NCBI RefSeq assembly: GCF_051903925.1
Contig: NZ_CP173678.1
Coordinates: 62,001 to 126,000, forward strand
Direction of reading: 5' to 3'
DNA: 64,000 bases
Source of the DNA: G051903925 sp051903925
GTDB taxonomy: Bacteria; Pseudomonadota; Alphaproteobacteria; Zavarziniales; Zavarziniaceae
Position numbers and translations under genes: made by a program. Below the pieces are notes generated by a model that worked only from the letters and a program-made list of their open reading frames with translations, was not told the origin of the DNA and did no database searches. Below, one piece after another: positions 52,271 through 60,778 of the stretch (positions are counted from its first letter, which is position 1; each line of letters opens with the position of its first letter).

Positions 52271-53272
52271 ATGAAGCGGATCGTCCAGTTCGCCCTGGGC
52301 CTGGCCGCAGCCGCCGCACTCTATGTCCTGGTGGCCCTTGCCCTGGTCGCGACGGACAGCCCGGCGGCGCCGAGCGTGGAGGGGGCAGGACTGGACTTCG
52401 CGGCATCGGTCGGGTCGAACTATGACGGCCTGCCGGGCTTGAGCCATTTCCCCGCGCGGGACGGCACGGCACTGGGCTACCGGGTCTATGGCCAGCCGGA
52501 GGGGGCGCGCGGCATCGTCGTCCTGCTGCACGGCTCGGGCTGGCATGGCATGCAGTTCCATGCACTGGCCAGCGATCTGGCGGCGCGCAGCGGGATCGCG
52601 GTGCTGGTGCCGGACCCGCGCGGCCATGGCCCGGCACCGGCCCGGCGCGGCGATGTCGACTATATCGGGCAGATGGAGGACGACCTGGCCGATCTCCTGG
52701 ACCATCGCGCACGCCCGGGCCAGCCCGTGGTCGTGGCGGGGCATTCCGCAGGCGGCGGCCTGGCCGTGCGCTTTGCCGGCGGTGCCCATGGCCACAGGGC
52801 GGATGCCTTCGTCCTGCTTGCCCCCTATCTGAGCCATGAGGCCCCGACGCAGCGGCCAGGAGGGGGCGGCTGGGCCCACCCCGCGGTCCGCCGCATTGTC
52901 GGACTGGCGATGCTGAACGGGCTCGGGATCACCGCCCTGAACCACCTGCCCGTCATCGCCTTTGCCATGCCGCCGTCGATCCTGGAGGGCCGCCTGGGCC
53001 ATACGGCGACCCGGGCCTATTCCTATCGCTTGAACACGTCCTATGTCCCGCGCCCGGACTATCGCGCCGACCTGGCCGCGCTGGCGGTGCCGACCCTGGT
53101 GGTGGTCGGGGCTGCCGACGAGGTCTTCGACGCCACGCAGTTCCAGGACGTGATCGGGGCGCAGACCGCGACGGCCACCGTCCGCATCGTGCCGGACGCC
53201 ACCCATATCGGCCTGGTCCACGATCCGGCCGCCCTGGCGCTGGTCGGCGACTGGATCGAGGAGCAGCTGTGA
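52271..53272 (+). CDS. Membrane-anchored alpha/beta hydrolase
   Basis: This 333-residue protein has one N-terminal membrane helix (IVQFALGLAAAAALYVLVAL). It shows the oxyanion segment GIVVLLHGSGWHGMQF, the nucleophile elbow VVAGHSAGGGLAV, an acid in VVGAADEVFDATQF and a histidine in VPDATHIGLVHDP. It is a probable esterase of unknown substrate. It sits between argJ and mutT, 13 bases after argJ, and overlaps mutT by four bases (GTGA), so it is part of the operon. Confidence 0.85.
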   Translation: MKRIVQFALGLAAAAALYVLVALALVATDSPAAPSVEGAGLDFAASVGSNYDGLPGLSHFPARDGTALGYRVYGQPEGARGIVVLLHGSGWHGMQFHALASDLAARSGIAVLVPDPRGHGPAPARRGDVDYIGQMEDDLADLLDHRARPGQPVVVAGHSAGGGLAVRFAGGAHGHRADAFVLLAPYLSHEAPTQRPGGGGWAHPAVRRIVGLAMLNGLGITALNHLPVIAFAMPPSILEGRLGHTATRAYSYRLNTSYVPRPDYRADLAALAVPTLVVVGAADEVFDATQFQDVIGAQTATATVRIVPDATHIGLVHDPAALALVGDWIEEQL

Positions 53273-53703
53273 CAGAGACAAAGACAGACCCGATATCCCA
53301 GGGGCACAGGCTGGTGCTCGTGACCGCGGCGGCGCTTGTCGATCCCGATGGCCGCGTCCTGGTCGCCTGCCGCCCGCCCGGCAAGGCGATGCCCGACCTG
53401 TGGGAGTTTCCCGGCGGCAAGGTCGAGGCAGGCGAGACGCCGGAGGCCTGCCTGGTCCGCGAACTGGCCGAGGAACTGGGCATCCAGGTCGATCCCACCT
53501 GCCTCGCGCCGTTTTCGTTCGCCAGTCACACTTACGCCGATTTCCACCTGCTGATGCCGCTGTACGTGTTGCGCAACTGGGTCGGCACGCCACAACCTCT
53601 GGTCCACAGCGCGTTGCGCTGGGTCCGGCCGCTGCATCTTGGGCAACTGGCCATGCCGCCAGCGGACCTGCCGCTGGTGGCGGCCCTGCGCGACCGCCTT
53701 TAG
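53269..53703 (+). CDS. mutT: 8-oxo-dGTP diphosphatase (MutT)
   Basis: This 144-residue Nudix hydrolase has the box GGKVEAGETPEACLVRELAE followed by ELG, which matches GX5EX7REUXEEXGU. The PDLWEFPGG approach and the late ALRWVRPLHLGQL are typical of MutT. It removes oxidised GTP precursors. The GTG start overlaps the hydrolase stop (GTGA). The stop is followed directly by the 12-bp palindrome GCGGCCGGCCGC (53704-53715), without a T-tract. Confidence 0.93.
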   Translation: MTETKTDPISQGHRLVLVTAAALVDPDGRVLVACRPPGKAMPDLWEFPGGKVEAGETPEACLVRELAEELGIQVDPTCLAPFSFASHTYADFHLLMPLYVLRNWVGTPQPLVHSALRWVRPLHLGQLAMPPADLPLVAALRDRL

Positions 53704-53783
53704 GCGGCCGGCCGCTTGCGCGGGGGGCCCAGCCGGCACGCCTTACGGGCGACCGGTGCACAATGTTATAGGATCCAGGCAAT

Positions 53784-53800
53784 CGGGCACGGCGTGCCCG
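53784..53800 (+). promoter_or_regulatory. Hairpin adjoining the ribosome site of the next gene
   Basis: CGGGCAC-GGC-GTGCCCG is a perfect 7-bp stem with a 3-base loop that ends one base before the Shine-Dalgarno AAGGGGAGGA (53801-53810). It could modulate translation. No ligand-binding RNA is claimed. Confidence 0.45.
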
Positions 53801-53817
53801 AAGGGGAGGATATCGGC

Positions 53818-54369
53818 ATGGGCATCGCAGGGAGCGTGCGGGCGGCGGCGGCCGCCTTGGCACTGACGGTCGGATTCGCTGCCGCGGGATCGACGGCGGC
53901 CTTGGCCGAGGCGCCGATCGATCCGTTTGTCGGCGTCTGGGTCGGCAAGGGCGTCGAGCAGGAAGGCAGCGCCCAGTGGATCAACTACAAGGAACGGGAC
54001 CTGACCATCCGCGTCCAGAAGATCGACGACGACAGCTTTGTCCTGAACTCGACCCATGTCCGGCTGTCGGCCGGCAACGAGGACGTGATCAAGGGCCAGG
54101 CGATCACCTTCGTGAAGGCCGAGCAGGGCGACCTGTGGGCGGCGCAGAAGGTCTGCGACAAGCTGATGGACGCCTTCTGCGCCTGGGCGCGTTTCGAAGG
54201 CGAAGGCTTCACCGTCACGACGTTCGGCTTTGACGAGAACGGTTACGCGGTCAACCAGACCTATCGCCGCTACCTTGCCGAGCCCGGCATGCAGCTGCAG
54301 TACTCCCGCGTGGTCGACGGCAAGGTCGTCCGCACGGTCGAGGGCGAACTGGTCAAGCAGCCGGACTGA
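53818..54369 (+). CDS. Secreted protein of unknown function
   Basis: This 183-residue protein has a signal peptide ending near TAALAEAP. The mature part looks like a beta-rich small domain: PFVGVWVGKGVEQEGSAQWI, then ERDLTIRVQKIDDDSFVLNS, with two cysteines around KVCDKLMDAFCAWARFEGEG. No family was recognised; the FVGVWVGKGV start recalls lipocalin/avidin-like or DUF domains. It stands alone after mutT, with a strong ribosome site AAGGGGAGGA. Its last 17 bases overlap the opposite-strand EAL gene. Confidence 0.75.
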   Translation: MGIAGSVRAAAAALALTVGFAAAGSTAALAEAPIDPFVGVWVGKGVEQEGSAQWINYKERDLTIRVQKIDDDSFVLNSTHVRLSAGNEDVIKGQAITFVKAEQGDLWAAQKVCDKLMDAFCAWARFEGEGFTVTTFGFDENGYAVNQTYRRYLAEPGMQLQYSRVVDGKVVRTVEGELVKQPD

Positions 54370-56335
54370 TCGTCGGCGATGCGGCAGCCGGCGGCGCATG
54401 GAATGCCGCCGGTTGCGTGGCGCAGGCCCCCTGCACGGTCGCCGGGGCAGGCCAGGACGGACGGTCCGGCAACTGGATCCCCTGCCCCTCCAGGGCACAG
54501 GCGGCAATCTCGCAGATCCCGCCGGGGCTCAGCTTGGCGCTGCGCTTCATGTCGGCCAGTGCCCCCAGGACCCGGTCCAGCGTGACCCGGCGCGGCCCGT
54601 CCGGCAGGTGCAGGACGGCGGCGCTGGCGCTGAGCAGGCCGAAGCTGCGCGGCCGCCCCTCGCGGTCGCGCCCCTCGATCGAACCGCGCCGGCGCGTCGC
54701 CTCGTCATAGAAGGCGCGGGCATCGTCGGCAAAGCCGGCCAGCAGCTGGCCGACCTGCGCCCGCACGGCCTGGGGCGACGCCGCGGGAATGGCGGCAAAG
54801 AAATCATCGCCGCCAATATGGCCCAGGAACGTGCCCAGCCCCGGGAAATGGGCGCGCATCTGGTCCGCGAACAGGCGTATCGCGCGGTCGCCCTGGCGGA
54901 AGCCCATGGCGTCGTTGAACGGCTTGAAATTGTCGATGTCGAAATAGCAGAGGGAGACGGCGCCGGTATCGTCCTCGAACTGCCGGCTGACGAAGTCCAT
55001 GATCTGGGTATTGCCCGGCAGGCGGGTCAGCGGGTTCTGGTCGCGTGCCAGGGCCAGGTGCTTGGCATTGATCAGGCGGACGACCGAGGCGGAGCTGAGC
55101 AGCCCGGCATAGCGTCCGTCCTCCACCACCAGCAGCGCCTGCGGATCGTCGGCCTGGGCATAGGCCTCCAGGATGCGCTCGGCCTTGCCGTTGATGTCGC
55201 ATTGCGGGCAGGGCCGGACAAAGCTCCACAGCTTCTTGCTGCTGTTCTTGTTCGCCAGGACGTCGCGGCCAAAGGGCGAGTAGATGTATTCCTTCAGGTC
55301 CTGCTCGCGGATGATGCCGCGCGGCGCTCCGTCGGCGTCCACCACCACCTGGAAGGTGCGGGCGGCGTCGCGGCGAAAGAACTCGAACGCGCGGGTCATG
55401 GGGTCGGACAGGCAGAGCGGCTCGACCCAGGCGAGCTCGTTGCGGATCAGGGTCGAATCGCCCTGGCTCGCCGCCACCGGTCCATCGCCCCGCCGCTCGC
55501 GCCGGGAGGCCGCGGCGACGACCTCGTAGCGCGGCAGCATCAGGCCCGCCTCCAGGCTGGGGCGCTGCACGAAATAGCCTTGGACCATCTCGCAGCCCAG
55601 TTCGCGCACCGTCATCAGTTCGGCCTCGGTCTCCACCCCCTCGGCCACCACGTTCATGCCCAGGCCATGCGCCATCGCCACCATGGCGCCCAGCAGCGTC
55701 TTCTTTGCGCGGTCGCGGTCGACGCCGGCGATGAAGAAGCGGTCGATCTTCACCAGGTCGGGCCGCGCCGCATGCAGCATCTGCATGCCGGCATGCCCCG
55801 CCCCGAAATCGTCCAGGGCCAGCAGGTGGCCCTGTGCGCGCCACCCCGCCAGCGTGCGTTCCGTGGCCGCCCCCTGTTCCAGGCTGTGGCGCTCGGAAAT
55901 CTCGAAGCAGACCGAGGACGCCGGCAGGGTTCCGCCCGCCAGCTCGGGCAGAGCCTGGCCGATCAGTCGGTTGTCCATGTTGTAGAACAGCTTGGCCCCC
56001 ATGGCCGGGCCAAACCCGGCAAAGGCCCGCAGGGCGATCCGGCGCAGGATCGCGTCGCCCTCCGCCAGGACGCCATGCTGGTGCAGGGTGTCGAACAGCT
56101 CCTGGATGCTCGCCATGCCCAGGCGGTCATGGCCGCGCAGCAGCGCCTCGAAGCCATAGGTGCCGCCGGTATGGGTCAGCACCACGGGCTGGAAGGCATA
56201 GGCGATCTCGTGACCCAGGGCGGCGAGCAGGGCCTCCGCGTCGCCATCGCCCGGATCCGCGCGCAGGGCACGGCTGCCACCCGCCTCCAGGGCCTGTGCC
56301 GTCCGCCCCGTCCCGCTTCGCCCCCATCGCGTCAT
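54353..56335 (-). CDS. EAL-CBS-GGDEF cyclic di-GMP protein
   Basis: This 660-residue soluble protein has an EAL domain at about residues 45-275, with EALLRGH, FYNMDNR, CFEISER, LALDDFGAGH, VKIDR and VVAEGVETEAE all present. A CBS pair (about 310-420) follows, then a GGDEF domain (about 440-590) whose active-site motif reads GGDDF instead of GGDEF. So phosphodiesterase activity is likely; the GGDEF domain may be inactive or bind GTP as a regulator. The CBS pair suggests control by an adenine nucleotide. A CtrA-like site lies 50-65 bases upstream. Confidence 0.9.
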   Translation of the reverse strand: MTRWGRSGTGRTAQALEAGGSRALRADPGDGDAEALLAALGHEIAYAFQPVVLTHTGGTYGFEALLRGHDRLGMASIQELFDTLHQHGVLAEGDAILRRIALRAFAGFGPAMGAKLFYNMDNRLIGQALPELAGGTLPASSVCFEISERHSLEQGAATERTLAGWRAQGHLLALDDFGAGHAGMQMLHAARPDLVKIDRFFIAGVDRDRAKKTLLGAMVAMAHGLGMNVVAEGVETEAELMTVRELGCEMVQGYFVQRPSLEAGLMLPRYEVVAAASRRERRGDGPVAASQGDSTLIRNELAWVEPLCLSDPMTRAFEFFRRDAARTFQVVVDADGAPRGIIREQDLKEYIYSPFGRDVLANKNSSKKLWSFVRPCPQCDINGKAERILEAYAQADDPQALLVVEDGRYAGLLSSASVVRLINAKHLALARDQNPLTRLPGNTQIMDFVSRQFEDDTGAVSLCYFDIDNFKPFNDAMGFRQGDRAIRLFADQMRAHFPGLGTFLGHIGGDDFFAAIPAASPQAVRAQVGQLLAGFADDARAFYDEATRRRGSIEGRDREGRPRSFGLLSASAAVLHLPDGPRRVTLDRVLGALADMKRSAKLSPGGICEIAACALEGQGIQLPDRPSWPAPATVQGACATQPAAFHAPPAAASPTISPAA

Positions 56336-56385
56336 CGCCTGCCCAGACCGCTGCCCCTCTGCCTACGGACTGTCGGCTCCAGGTC

Positions 56386-56400
56386 TTACGGAAATCTTAA
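56386..56400 (-). promoter_or_regulatory. Weak CtrA-like site upstream of the EAL gene
   Basis: On the minus strand TTAA, seven bases and GTAA occur about 50-65 bases before the start. This matches the CtrA pattern TTAA-N7-TTAA with one change. It is only suggestive. Confidence 0.25.
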
Positions 56401-56440
56401 GCCAGGGAGAATCTCCCTTTTCCTGCAATATGTTGCGCTT

Positions 56441-57349
56441 TCATGACGGGCCTGCCCCGCGCACCCGGTCGATCGCGTCGGCCAGGCGCATTGTGGCACT
56501 GCCCGGCCGCAGCGGCTGTGGCTGGTCGGGCGAAGGGGCCCAGCCGGTCAGCCACAGGATCTCGAACCGCCCCTCGACCGCGCCCGCATCATCGGCGGGA
56601 TAGGCGGCCAGGGCAGCACCCAGCGTGTCGCGCCGCGTGGGCTGGCGCCGCCGGGCGGCCAGGATGTTGCCTTCCGCCATGCCCTTCAGGTCGCGCAGCA
56701 GGGCCAGCGCATCGGGCCAGCGGGCGCGCACGCTGTCCGAATCGGCAACCGGCAGGGCAAGGCCCGCCCGCTGCAGCAGCGCGGCCCCGTCCTCCAGCGC
56801 CGGCAGCGGCGCCACCCGCGGGGTGATTCCCCCCAGGGTCGCCTCCTCCGCCTCGAACCAGGCTTGGCGCAGCGGGGCCAGGGTGCCCGCCCCGGCAAGG
56901 CAGGCGATGAACAAGCCGTCCGGCTTCAGCACCCGGCGGATCTGGATCAGCGCGCCGGGCAGGTCGTTGACCCAATGCAGGGAGAAGGCCGACACGACCA
57001 GATCGAACGACGCCTCGGCAAAGGGCAGGCGCTCCTCGTCCGCCGCCAGGCGCAGGCCGGGGGCCTGGCCGGCGAAACCCGGCGCCAGGTCGGCGCTGAC
57101 CAGCCGGTCGACCCGCCCCCCCGCCAGCAGCGCGGCGCCGACGCTGCCATCGTGGCAGCCTAGGTCCAGGGCCAGGGGAAAACGCCGGTTCACGTCGCCC
57201 ACGCGCTCCACCAGGCGTTCGGCCAACTCGGCCTTCAGGAAGCGGTGGGCGGCGAAGCCGGGCGCCGCGCGCTGGCGCCGCCGGGCCAGCAGGACGCGGT
57301 CAAAGACGCTGGCGCCGCCTGCGTCGGTGCCGTGATTGATCTGGCTCAT
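56441..57349 (-). CDS. NDUFAF5-like SAM-dependent methyltransferase family protein
   Basis: This 302-residue protein has FDRVLLARRRQRAAPGFAAH near the N-terminus, as in mitochondrial NDUFAF5. A class I methyltransferase core follows, with LALDLGCHDGSVGAALLAGG, DEERLPFAEASFDLVVSAFS and SLHWVNDLPGALIQIRRVLK. Mitochondrial NDUFAF5 hydroxylates an arginine in a complex I subunit, and bacterial relatives are common in alphaproteobacteria. Whether this one has the same role is inferred. It stands alone, upstream of the EAL gene. Confidence 0.82.
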   Translation of the reverse strand: MSQINHGTDAGGASVFDRVLLARRRQRAAPGFAAHRFLKAELAERLVERVGDVNRRFPLALDLGCHDGSVGAALLAGGRVDRLVSADLAPGFAGQAPGLRLAADEERLPFAEASFDLVVSAFSLHWVNDLPGALIQIRRVLKPDGLFIACLAGAGTLAPLRQAWFEAEEATLGGITPRVAPLPALEDGAALLQRAGLALPVADSDSVRARWPDALALLRDLKGMAEGNILAARRRQPTRRDTLGAALAAYPADDAGAVEGRFEILWLTGWAPSPDQPQPLRPGSATMRLADAIDRVRGAGPS

Positions 57350-57447
57350 GGCCCGACACTAGCGCATGGCCCGCTGTGCGGCGTGCGGCTTGCTGGCCGC
57401 ACAGGCGCGCCTCTATGGTGCGCAGCCGAATGGAGGATCGAACACCG

Positions 57448-57861
57448 ATGTCATCGCCCGTCGCCCCAGCCGAGGCCCTGCTCTATGTCATGGTCGTGAT
57501 GTCGGCCGCGGACCAGGACATGACCGACGCCGAACTGAAGACCATCGGCCAGCTGGTCGAGACGGTGCCCGTTTTCCGGGCGTTCGATCCGGAACAGGTC
57601 GTGCCTTCGGCCGAGCATTGTGCCGCCCTCCTGGCCAAGCCGAACGGCCTGGAACGGGTGCTGGAGGCGGTGGTGGCGTCGCTGAGCGAGGGCCTGCGCG
57701 AGACGGCCTATGTGCTGGCCTGCGACGTGGCGGCCGCGGACGGACAGGTGACGGTCGAGGAGATGCGCCTGCTGGAGTTGTTCCGCGAGCGGCTGGACAT
57801 CGACCGCCTGGTCGCCGTGGCGCTTGAGCGCAGCGCCCGGGCTCGCGCCCGCACGCACTGA
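57448..57861 (+). CDS. TerB-like tellurite-resistance family protein
   Basis: This 137-residue all-helical protein matches the TerB fold: ALLYVMVVMSAADQDMTDAE, then ALRETAYVLACDVAAADGQV followed by VEEMRLLELFRERLDIDR. TerB-like proteins bind metal with acidic residues in repeated D/E helices. In bacteria outside ter operons their role is unknown, and tellurite resistance itself is not implied. GGAGG at 57432-57436 supports the start at 57448. It converges with cheY. Confidence 0.8.
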   Translation: MSSPVAPAEALLYVMVVMSAADQDMTDAELKTIGQLVETVPVFRAFDPEQVVPSAEHCAALLAKPNGLERVLEAVVASLSEGLRETAYVLACDVAAADGQVTVEEMRLLELFRERLDIDRLVAVALERSARARARTH

Positions 57862-57905
57862 GGCATTCGTCGGGATCTGCGCGACGGGCTTCCCGTTCGC
57901 GGAAA

Positions 57906-57938
57906 CACCCCCCGCAGGCGCCAGGCGCGCGGGGGGTG
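57906..57938. terminator. Hairpin between convergent terB-like and cheY genes
   Basis: The stem CACCCCCCGC / GCGGGGGGTG is perfect over 10 bp with a 13-base loop, midway between the two stops. It lacks T-runs, so termination in either direction is only inferred. Confidence 0.5.
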
Positions 57939-57978
57939 CCGACCCTGGCCCGGTCCGGGTGCCGGGGCGGGGATGCGA

Positions 57979-58365
57979 TCAGAAATCGCCCAGGACGGCC
58001 TGGATCTTGCCCTTCAGCGTCTGGGCGTTGAACGGCTTGACGATGTAGTTGTTGACGCCCGCCTGCTTGGCCGCGATCACGTTCTCGGTCTTGCTCTCGG
58101 CCGTGATCATGATGAAGGGCGTCTTCTTCAGCTGATCATCCGCACGCACTGCCTTGAGCAGGTCGTAGCCCGTCATCGGCTCCATGTTCCAGTCGGAAAT
58201 CACCAGCCCGTAATTTCGCGCGCGCATCTTGGACAAGGCCTGGCTGCCGTCGGTGGCTTCGTCCACCTCGTCGAAGCCAAGCTGCTTCAGCAGGTTGCGG
58301 ATGATCCGCAGCATCGTCTTGTAGTCGTCGACGATCAAAATGGGCATCGCTAGATCGACGGCCAT
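57979..58365 (-). CDS. CheY-like single-domain response regulator
   Basis: This 128-residue receiver domain has the acidic pair D13/D14 (ILIVDDYKTMLRII), phosphoacceptor D58 (LVISDWNMEP), T88 (IMITAESKTE) and K110 (YIVKPFNAQTLKGK). The length and WNMEPMTGYDLL segment fit the CheY type used to reverse flagellar rotation. It has no output domain and no cognate kinase nearby. A CtrA-like site lies 55-70 bases upstream, on the promoter side. Confidence 0.94.
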   Translation of the reverse strand: MAVDLAMPILIVDDYKTMLRIIRNLLKQLGFDEVDEATDGSQALSKMRARNYGLVISDWNMEPMTGYDLLKAVRADDQLKKTPFIMITAESKTENVIAAKQAGVNNYIVKPFNAQTLKGKIQAVLGDF

Positions 58366-58420
58366 GGTCTGCGCACCTGTTCCCGGATCAACTGTTGGGC
58401 AGAGTGTGGCTCCGGCACGC

Positions 58421-58435
58421 CTAAAGAACGGTTAA
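58421..58435 (-). promoter_or_regulatory. Candidate CtrA box upstream of cheY
   Basis: On the minus strand TTAA, seven bases (CCGTTCT) and TTAG match the CtrA consensus TTAA-N7-TTAA with one change. It is also part of a dyad (58419-58438), about 56-70 bases before the cheY start. CtrA controls motility genes in many alphaproteobacteria. Confidence 0.5.
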
Positions 58436-58546
58436 GGCGAGCACGCTTGTGTTGCCAAGGGCGCCGCCCTTATGGTGCGCGGGCCCTGGCGCCGCGTGGA
58501 TGCGCATGCCCGGGCCACGGGTCAGCAGCGGCTCAAGGATATCGGG

Positions 58547-58981
58547 ATGCAGGTGCCCCAGGTCTATTTCGAGGACATCGCGATCGGGCAGAGTGCCTCG
58601 TTCGCCAAGACGGTGACGGAAGCGGACATCGTCCTGTTCGCGGGCATCTCTGGCGATACCAACCCGGTCCACCTGGACGCCGCCTTTGCCGCGGGCACGC
58701 CGTTCAAGCAGCGCATCGCCCACGGCATGCTCTCCGCCGCTTTTCTGTCGACCGTGTTCGGCACCCGCCTGCCGGGGCCGGGCGCCATCTACCTGTCGCA
58801 GACCCTGCGCTTCAAGGCCCCTGTCCTGATCGGCGACACGGTCACGGCAACGGTCACGGCGATGGAGCTTGATCCCAGGCGAAAGCGCATCACCTTTGCC
58901 TGCACCTGCACCGTGGCGGGCAAGACGGTGATCGAGGGCGAGGCGGTGATCATGGTCGCAGCACGCCCCGTTGAAGCCTGA
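58547..58981 (+). CDS. MaoC-type (R)-specific enoyl-CoA hydratase
   Basis: This 144-residue hotdog hydratase has FAGISGDTNPVHLDAAFAAG, where the D-x-N-x-x-H pattern supplies the hydratase 2 catalytic Asp and His. Also present are RIAHGMLSAAFLSTVFGTRL and YLSQTLRFKAPVLIGDTVTA. The length matches PhaJ, which hydrates trans-2-enoyl-CoA to (R)-3-hydroxyacyl-CoA for polyhydroxyalkanoate synthesis. AAGGA supports the ATG at 58547. It diverges from cheY. Confidence 0.9.
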   Translation: MQVPQVYFEDIAIGQSASFAKTVTEADIVLFAGISGDTNPVHLDAAFAAGTPFKQRIAHGMLSAAFLSTVFGTRLPGPGAIYLSQTLRFKAPVLIGDTVTATVTAMELDPRRKRITFACTCTVAGKTVIEGEAVIMVAARPVEA

Positions 58982-59056
58982 TCCCGCACCGGACCATCGA
59001 CCCCTGGACCACCTTCCTGGCCCACCGACCCGGCCGACCGACCTGCTGAGGCAGCC

Positions 59057-59986
59057 TTGCTGATCGTCGAGGGCGACACCGCCCCCTCTCCCGCCGCCCA
59101 GGGCGCCGTCCTGGCGCTGGGCAATTTCGATGGCGTCCATCGCGGCCACCAGGTCGTGCTGGGTGAGGCGCGCCGCATTGCCGGCGAGATGGACGTGCCC
59201 TTTGGCGTCCTGACCTTCGAGCCGCATCCGCGGCGCTATTTCAGGCCGGACGACCCGCCCTTTCGCATCACGCCGCCCGCGTCCAAGGCGCGGGCCCTGG
59301 CGGGCCTGGGCTGCGATGTCCTGGCGATCCAGGCCTTTGACCAGCGCCTGGCTGGCATGCTGGCGCAGGACTTCGTGATCGAGCTGCTGGTGGAGCGCCT
59401 GCGCGCCGTCCATGTGGTGATCGGCTTCGACTTCTGCTTCGGCAAGGGCCGTTCCGGCAACGCCACCCTGCTGGCCCAGATGGCCGAGATGGAGGGTTTC
59501 GGCCTGACCGTGGTCGAGGCGGTGCGCGAGGGGGGCCAGCTGTTCTCGTCGACCGCCGTGCGCAGCCATCTGGCCGAGGGCCGCCCGCGCGAGGCGGCGA
59601 AGCTGCTGGGCCGGGCCTTCGAGATCGAAAGCACGGTGCTGAAGGGCGACCAGCGGGGCCGCACCATTGGCTTCCCCACCGCCAACCTGAACCTGGGCGA
59701 CTATGTCGTGCCGCGCCTGGGGGTCTATTCGGTGCGGGCCCAGACGGCGGATGGCACGTGGCACGACGGCGTCGCCAACCTGGGCCGCCGCCCCACCTTC
59801 GACAAGCAGGACGTGAATCTGGAAGTCCACCTGTTCGACTTTGCCGGCGACCTCTATGGCCAGGTCCTGCGCGTCGCCGTGATGGACTTCGTCCGGCCCG
59901 AGCAGAAGTTCTCCGGCCTCGACGCGCTCAAGGCGCAGATCGCCGCCGACGCGGCCACCGCCCGCGCGCAGCTCATGGCCGGCTGA
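59057..59986 (+). CDS. ribF: Bifunctional riboflavin kinase / FAD synthetase
   Basis: This 309-residue protein has an N-terminal nucleotidyltransferase domain (ALGNFDGVHRGHQVVLGEAR, FEPHPRRYF, IGFDFCFGKGRSGNATLL) and a C-terminal riboflavin kinase domain (GDQRGRTIGFPTANLNLGDY, VPRLGVYSVRA, VANLGRRPTF). It makes FMN and FAD. The TTG start at 59057 is inferred because no ATG fits and the conserved sequence begins within 20 residues. In many bacteria ribF is next to ileS; here 3.7 kb of other genes lies between. Confidence 0.95.
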   Translation: MLIVEGDTAPSPAAQGAVLALGNFDGVHRGHQVVLGEARRIAGEMDVPFGVLTFEPHPRRYFRPDDPPFRITPPASKARALAGLGCDVLAIQAFDQRLAGMLAQDFVIELLVERLRAVHVVIGFDFCFGKGRSGNATLLAQMAEMEGFGLTVVEAVREGGQLFSSTAVRSHLAEGRPREAAKLLGRAFEIESTVLKGDQRGRTIGFPTANLNLGDYVVPRLGVYSVRAQTADGTWHDGVANLGRRPTFDKQDVNLEVHLFDFAGDLYGQVLRVAVMDFVRPEQKFSGLDALKAQIAADAATARAQLMAG

Positions 59987-59989
59987 GTC

Positions 59990-60778
59990 TCAGTCCTGGG
60001 CCTGCGCCCAGGCCAGGGCCTGACCCGCCACGGCCGGCAGCGGCGGGCCGTCCAGCGATGCCACCGCCCGCAAGGTCAGGGCGTTGGCCACGAACACTTC
60101 CTGGGCCTGTGCCAGGTCCGCCGGCAGCAGGCGCTGTTCGACCGCCCCCCGCTCCAGCAGCAGCGCGCGCCGCGTCCCCGGCAGCGCCCCATCGTCAACC
60201 GGTGGCGTCACCAGCCGGCCGTCGACGACGGCGAACAGGTTGGCGGCGCTGGCCTCCGCCACGAAGCCGCCGGTCGAGAGCATCAGGACATCGTCCGCCG
60301 CCCTCTCCGCCGCCTCCAGCCGGGCCAGGACCGAATCGAGATAGTTGAGCGACTTGATCCGCGACAGCGGCGAATGCTCGTTCCGTCGGACCCCCTGCGC
60401 CGTCACAAGATGCGCCGGGGGCAACGGTCCTGGCAGCGGTCCCGCGGTCAGCAGGATGGTGGGCGGGGCAGACCCCTGGGGCAGGACGCCGCGCGCGGCG
60501 ACGCCCCGGCTGACGGTCAGGCGCACGGCCGCCTCCACCAGGCCGTTGGCAGCGAGCACGCCTGTGATGGCCGCCCCCAGGTCGACCTTGGGCAGGGTCA
60601 GGCGCAAGACGGCGCACCCCGCCCGCAGGCGGTCCAGGTGACGCGCCAGGTGGCGGGGGTGGCCCGCCTCGACCCGGATCGTCTCGAACAGGCCGTCGCC
60701 CAGGGTGAATCCACGATCGGCAGGGTCGATGCGCGCCGCTTCCGCCGCGACCAGCATGCCGTTGAGCCAGACGATCAT
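59990..60778 (-). CDS. pabC: Class IV aminotransferase, aminodeoxychorismate lyase-like
   Basis: This 262-residue PLP fold-type IV enzyme begins MIVWLNGMLVAAEAARIDPA. It has DRGFTLGDGLFETIRVEAGH, the PLP lysine in SRIKSLNYLDSVLARLEA, and FVAEASAANLFAVVDGRLVT. Together with pabB upstream (a 4-base ATGA overlap) it should be aminodeoxychorismate lyase, releasing pyruvate to give p-aminobenzoate. A D-amino acid or branched-chain aminotransferase cannot be excluded from sequence alone. Confidence 0.85.
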   Translation of the reverse strand: MIVWLNGMLVAAEAARIDPADRGFTLGDGLFETIRVEAGHPRHLARHLDRLRAGCAVLRLTLPKVDLGAAITGVLAANGLVEAAVRLTVSRGVAARGVLPQGSAPPTILLTAGPLPGPLPPAHLVTAQGVRRNEHSPLSRIKSLNYLDSVLARLEAAERAADDVLMLSTGGFVAEASAANLFAVVDGRLVTPPVDDGALPGTRRALLLERGAVEQRLLPADLAQAQEVFVANALTLRAVASLDGPPLPAVAGQALAWAQAQD

